Shown: positions 63,301-64,000 of the stretch, piece by piece
How positions within the stretch are numbered: the stretch's first letter is position 1
Layout: each line of letters opens with the position of its first letter
Assembly: GCF_000143415.4 (NCBI RefSeq)
Contig: NW_003314283.1
Coordinates: 1,718,272-1,782,271 of the forward strand
Length of the DNA stretch: 64,000 nucleotides
Direction: 5' to 3'
Source of the DNA: Selaginella moellendorffii
Taxonomy: Eukaryota; Streptophyta; Lycopodiopsida; Selaginellales; Selaginellaceae
The notes under the pieces: model-generated
What the model saw: only the letters and a program-made list of their open reading frames with translations
Told to the model about the DNA's origin: nothing
The model's database searches: none
Position numbers and translations under genes: made by a program

Positions 63301-64000
63301 TTGCGTTGAAGACCCAGCTGAGCATTTCCCATGCTGCACCTGGAGCTTTCTTTGGATTCGAAAGCTCCATAGCCGTCTTCAGTTCCTCAGGCACGGGTAA
63401 ATTGACCTCCCTCAGATCAATTCGATTGGCCTTGTCAAACGAAGTTGGGAAGTCACTCCAGTCCCACTCTTCTGCAGGACCAATAACAAGGGCGAGTGTG
63501 AAGATGCGGACATTCGTCGGTATCTTCTTCTTAGCCATTATCCCATGGATCTCCCACATCTCCTTGCCTTTCAACCGAGCCTTCACCTCGTTCAAGGCCT
63601 TTCAGAACTTGTGATAGGATTCGGAGTCGTAGATCATATAGTGGACTGAAGATTCCACCTCCGCAAGTCCCACCATTAAGTCAATGATGGAGCTGACTTC
63701 GTCTGCATGAGTGATCTCTTCGTTTGTGAAGTCCATCACACAAAAGATGTTCTTGACCTGCTCATCTCCGCGGGAAACGATGCTCCTCCACCTTTGATCC
63801 TCATCCGAATTCACGTATACCCGGTAAGGTTCTCGATAGGCCTCTGCTGCGGGGTCGAGTTGTTTCTGAAGCCGGCGGTCGACATCCCTCTTAATGAAAT
63901 TTGGATACTGATCCAACTTCTCAGCTTTACTTTTCGTGGCATCCCGCAACAGATCGATGAACTTGGGGGCCCCCTTCACGTACTCGTCGATGTCTTCATT
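60308..64000 (-). CDS. Composite protein: methyltransferase-like region + acidic linker + FCP1/NIF-type HAD domain (partial, one in-frame stop)
   Basis: Model (5' end outside the window): complement of 60308-61149, 61197-61784, 61832-61939, 61989-62003, 62061-62627, 62675-62818, 62868-62957, 62996-63082 and 63121 to beyond 64000. All junctions keep frame; introns are 38-57 nt, one exon is 15 nt. The first exon ends in a possible methyltransferase motif I (VVEYNCGGLFFRAALLKGVP then CVAVTNS; inference). Then come Lys/Arg-rich nuclear-type segments, an Asp/Glu run (62156-62280), five degenerate repeats with (A/C)DHTPSEPP-like cores, and a C-terminal FCP1/NIF domain: VFDLNGVL, LGVWTSMMRHNA and ILIIDDSPIKT. 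The second catalytic Asp is Asn (DLN for DLD), as in some plant NIF-like proteins, so phosphatase activity is doubtful. A TGA at 63602-63604 (YHKF-stop-KALNEV), probably a former TGG, breaks the first exon. Confidence 0.75.
61308..61329. repeat. 22-bp palindrome, copy 2 (exon)
   Basis: ATGGCATGTG-GG-CACATGCCAT, a 10-bp stem inside the repeat-rich exon. On the minus strand it encodes the MACAHMPS peptide. Confidence 0.85.
61383..61404. repeat. 22-bp palindrome, copy 3 (exon, perfect)
   Basis: ATGGCGTGTGA-TCACACGCCAT is self-complementary over all 22 bases. It encodes the MACDHTPS peptide on the minus strand, 75 bp from copy 2. Confidence 0.9.
62637..62658. repeat. 22-bp palindrome, copy 4 (inside 47-nt intron)
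   Basis: ATGGCATGAG-CA-CACACGCCAT on the plus strand. In the gene's sense it ends nine bases before the 3' splice junction at 62627/62628. Confidence 0.85.
62828..62849. repeat. 22-bp palindrome, copy 5 (inside 49-nt intron)
   Basis: ATGGCATGAG-AC-CACACGCCAT on the plus strand, again ending nine bases before a 3' splice junction (62818/62819). Nearly identical to copy 4. Confidence 0.85.
62969..62990. repeat. 22-bp palindrome, copy 6 (inside 38-nt intron, diverged)
   Basis: ATGGCGTGAG-GC-CTCATGTGAC: the inner stem is perfect but one outer arm has diverged. It fills most of the 38-nt intron and ends 11 bases before the 3' splice junction. Confidence 0.75.
63602..63604 (-). other. In-frame TGA in the composite gene
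   Basis: The frame is the same on both sides and the peptide reads naturally across (SESYHKF then KALNEVKARLKG). A Trp codon TGG changed to TGA explains it. No GT-AG intron that would remove it was seen. Confidence 0.75.

Overview
This is a nuclear window from a land plant, most likely a lycophyte close to Selaginella moellendorffii (inference). The genes carry very short GT-AG introns (mostly 38-80 nt), sit tightly packed, and are plant-specific (PLS-type PPR, CDKG kinase, CPL phosphatase, AXR4, a stress-domain receptor-like kinase). They lie in one gene island between repeat-rich flanks. There is no sign of operons, plasmid or phage.

Layout. 1-6000: AT-rich DNA with a decayed Ty3/gypsy integrase scrap, then a P-loop NTPase resembling Crinkler/RHS-type proteins (1947-3400) and a Lys-rich hypothetical ORF (3711-4298). 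6025-9455: a frame-broken Ty1/copia pol relic on the minus strand. 10798-18278: a complete, young Ty3/gypsy chromovirus on the minus strand with two 1149-bp LTRs, ATAAG target duplications and an initiator-Met-type primer binding site; its integrase frame is interrupted by a 47-nt segment with every mark of a spliceosomal intron. 18.3-22.7 kb: LTR and copia scraps and a duplicated unknown segment.

22.7-52.2 kb is the gene island: a 523-aa unknown protein (-), a receptor-like kinase (+), a plastid-type DnaJ (-) and a PPR protein (-) 32 nt apart, CPL1-like phosphatase (+), ETF-beta (+), an unknown ORF, CDKG kinase and a 72-aa protein packed head-to-tail on the minus strand, AXR4 (+), a small basic organellar-type protein (-), a zinc-ribbon mini-protein (+), the spliceosome core gene PRP8 in 24 exons (+), and a PP2A B' subunit (+). 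Exon sums for every spliced model given with coordinates are multiples of three.

52.2-60.3 kb is repeat-rich: LTR fragments, a hairpin-bearing tandem repeat, a 1691-bp solo LTR with GTATA target duplications, a 346-bp N gap and a foldback repeat. 60308-64000 (and beyond) is the most unusual locus: a minus-strand multi-exon gene joining a methyltransferase-like region, a nuclear/acidic linker, degenerate peptide repeats and an FCP1/NIF-type HAD domain. Copies of one 22-bp palindrome occupy its exons, the 3' ends of its 38-49 nt introns, and its 3' flank.
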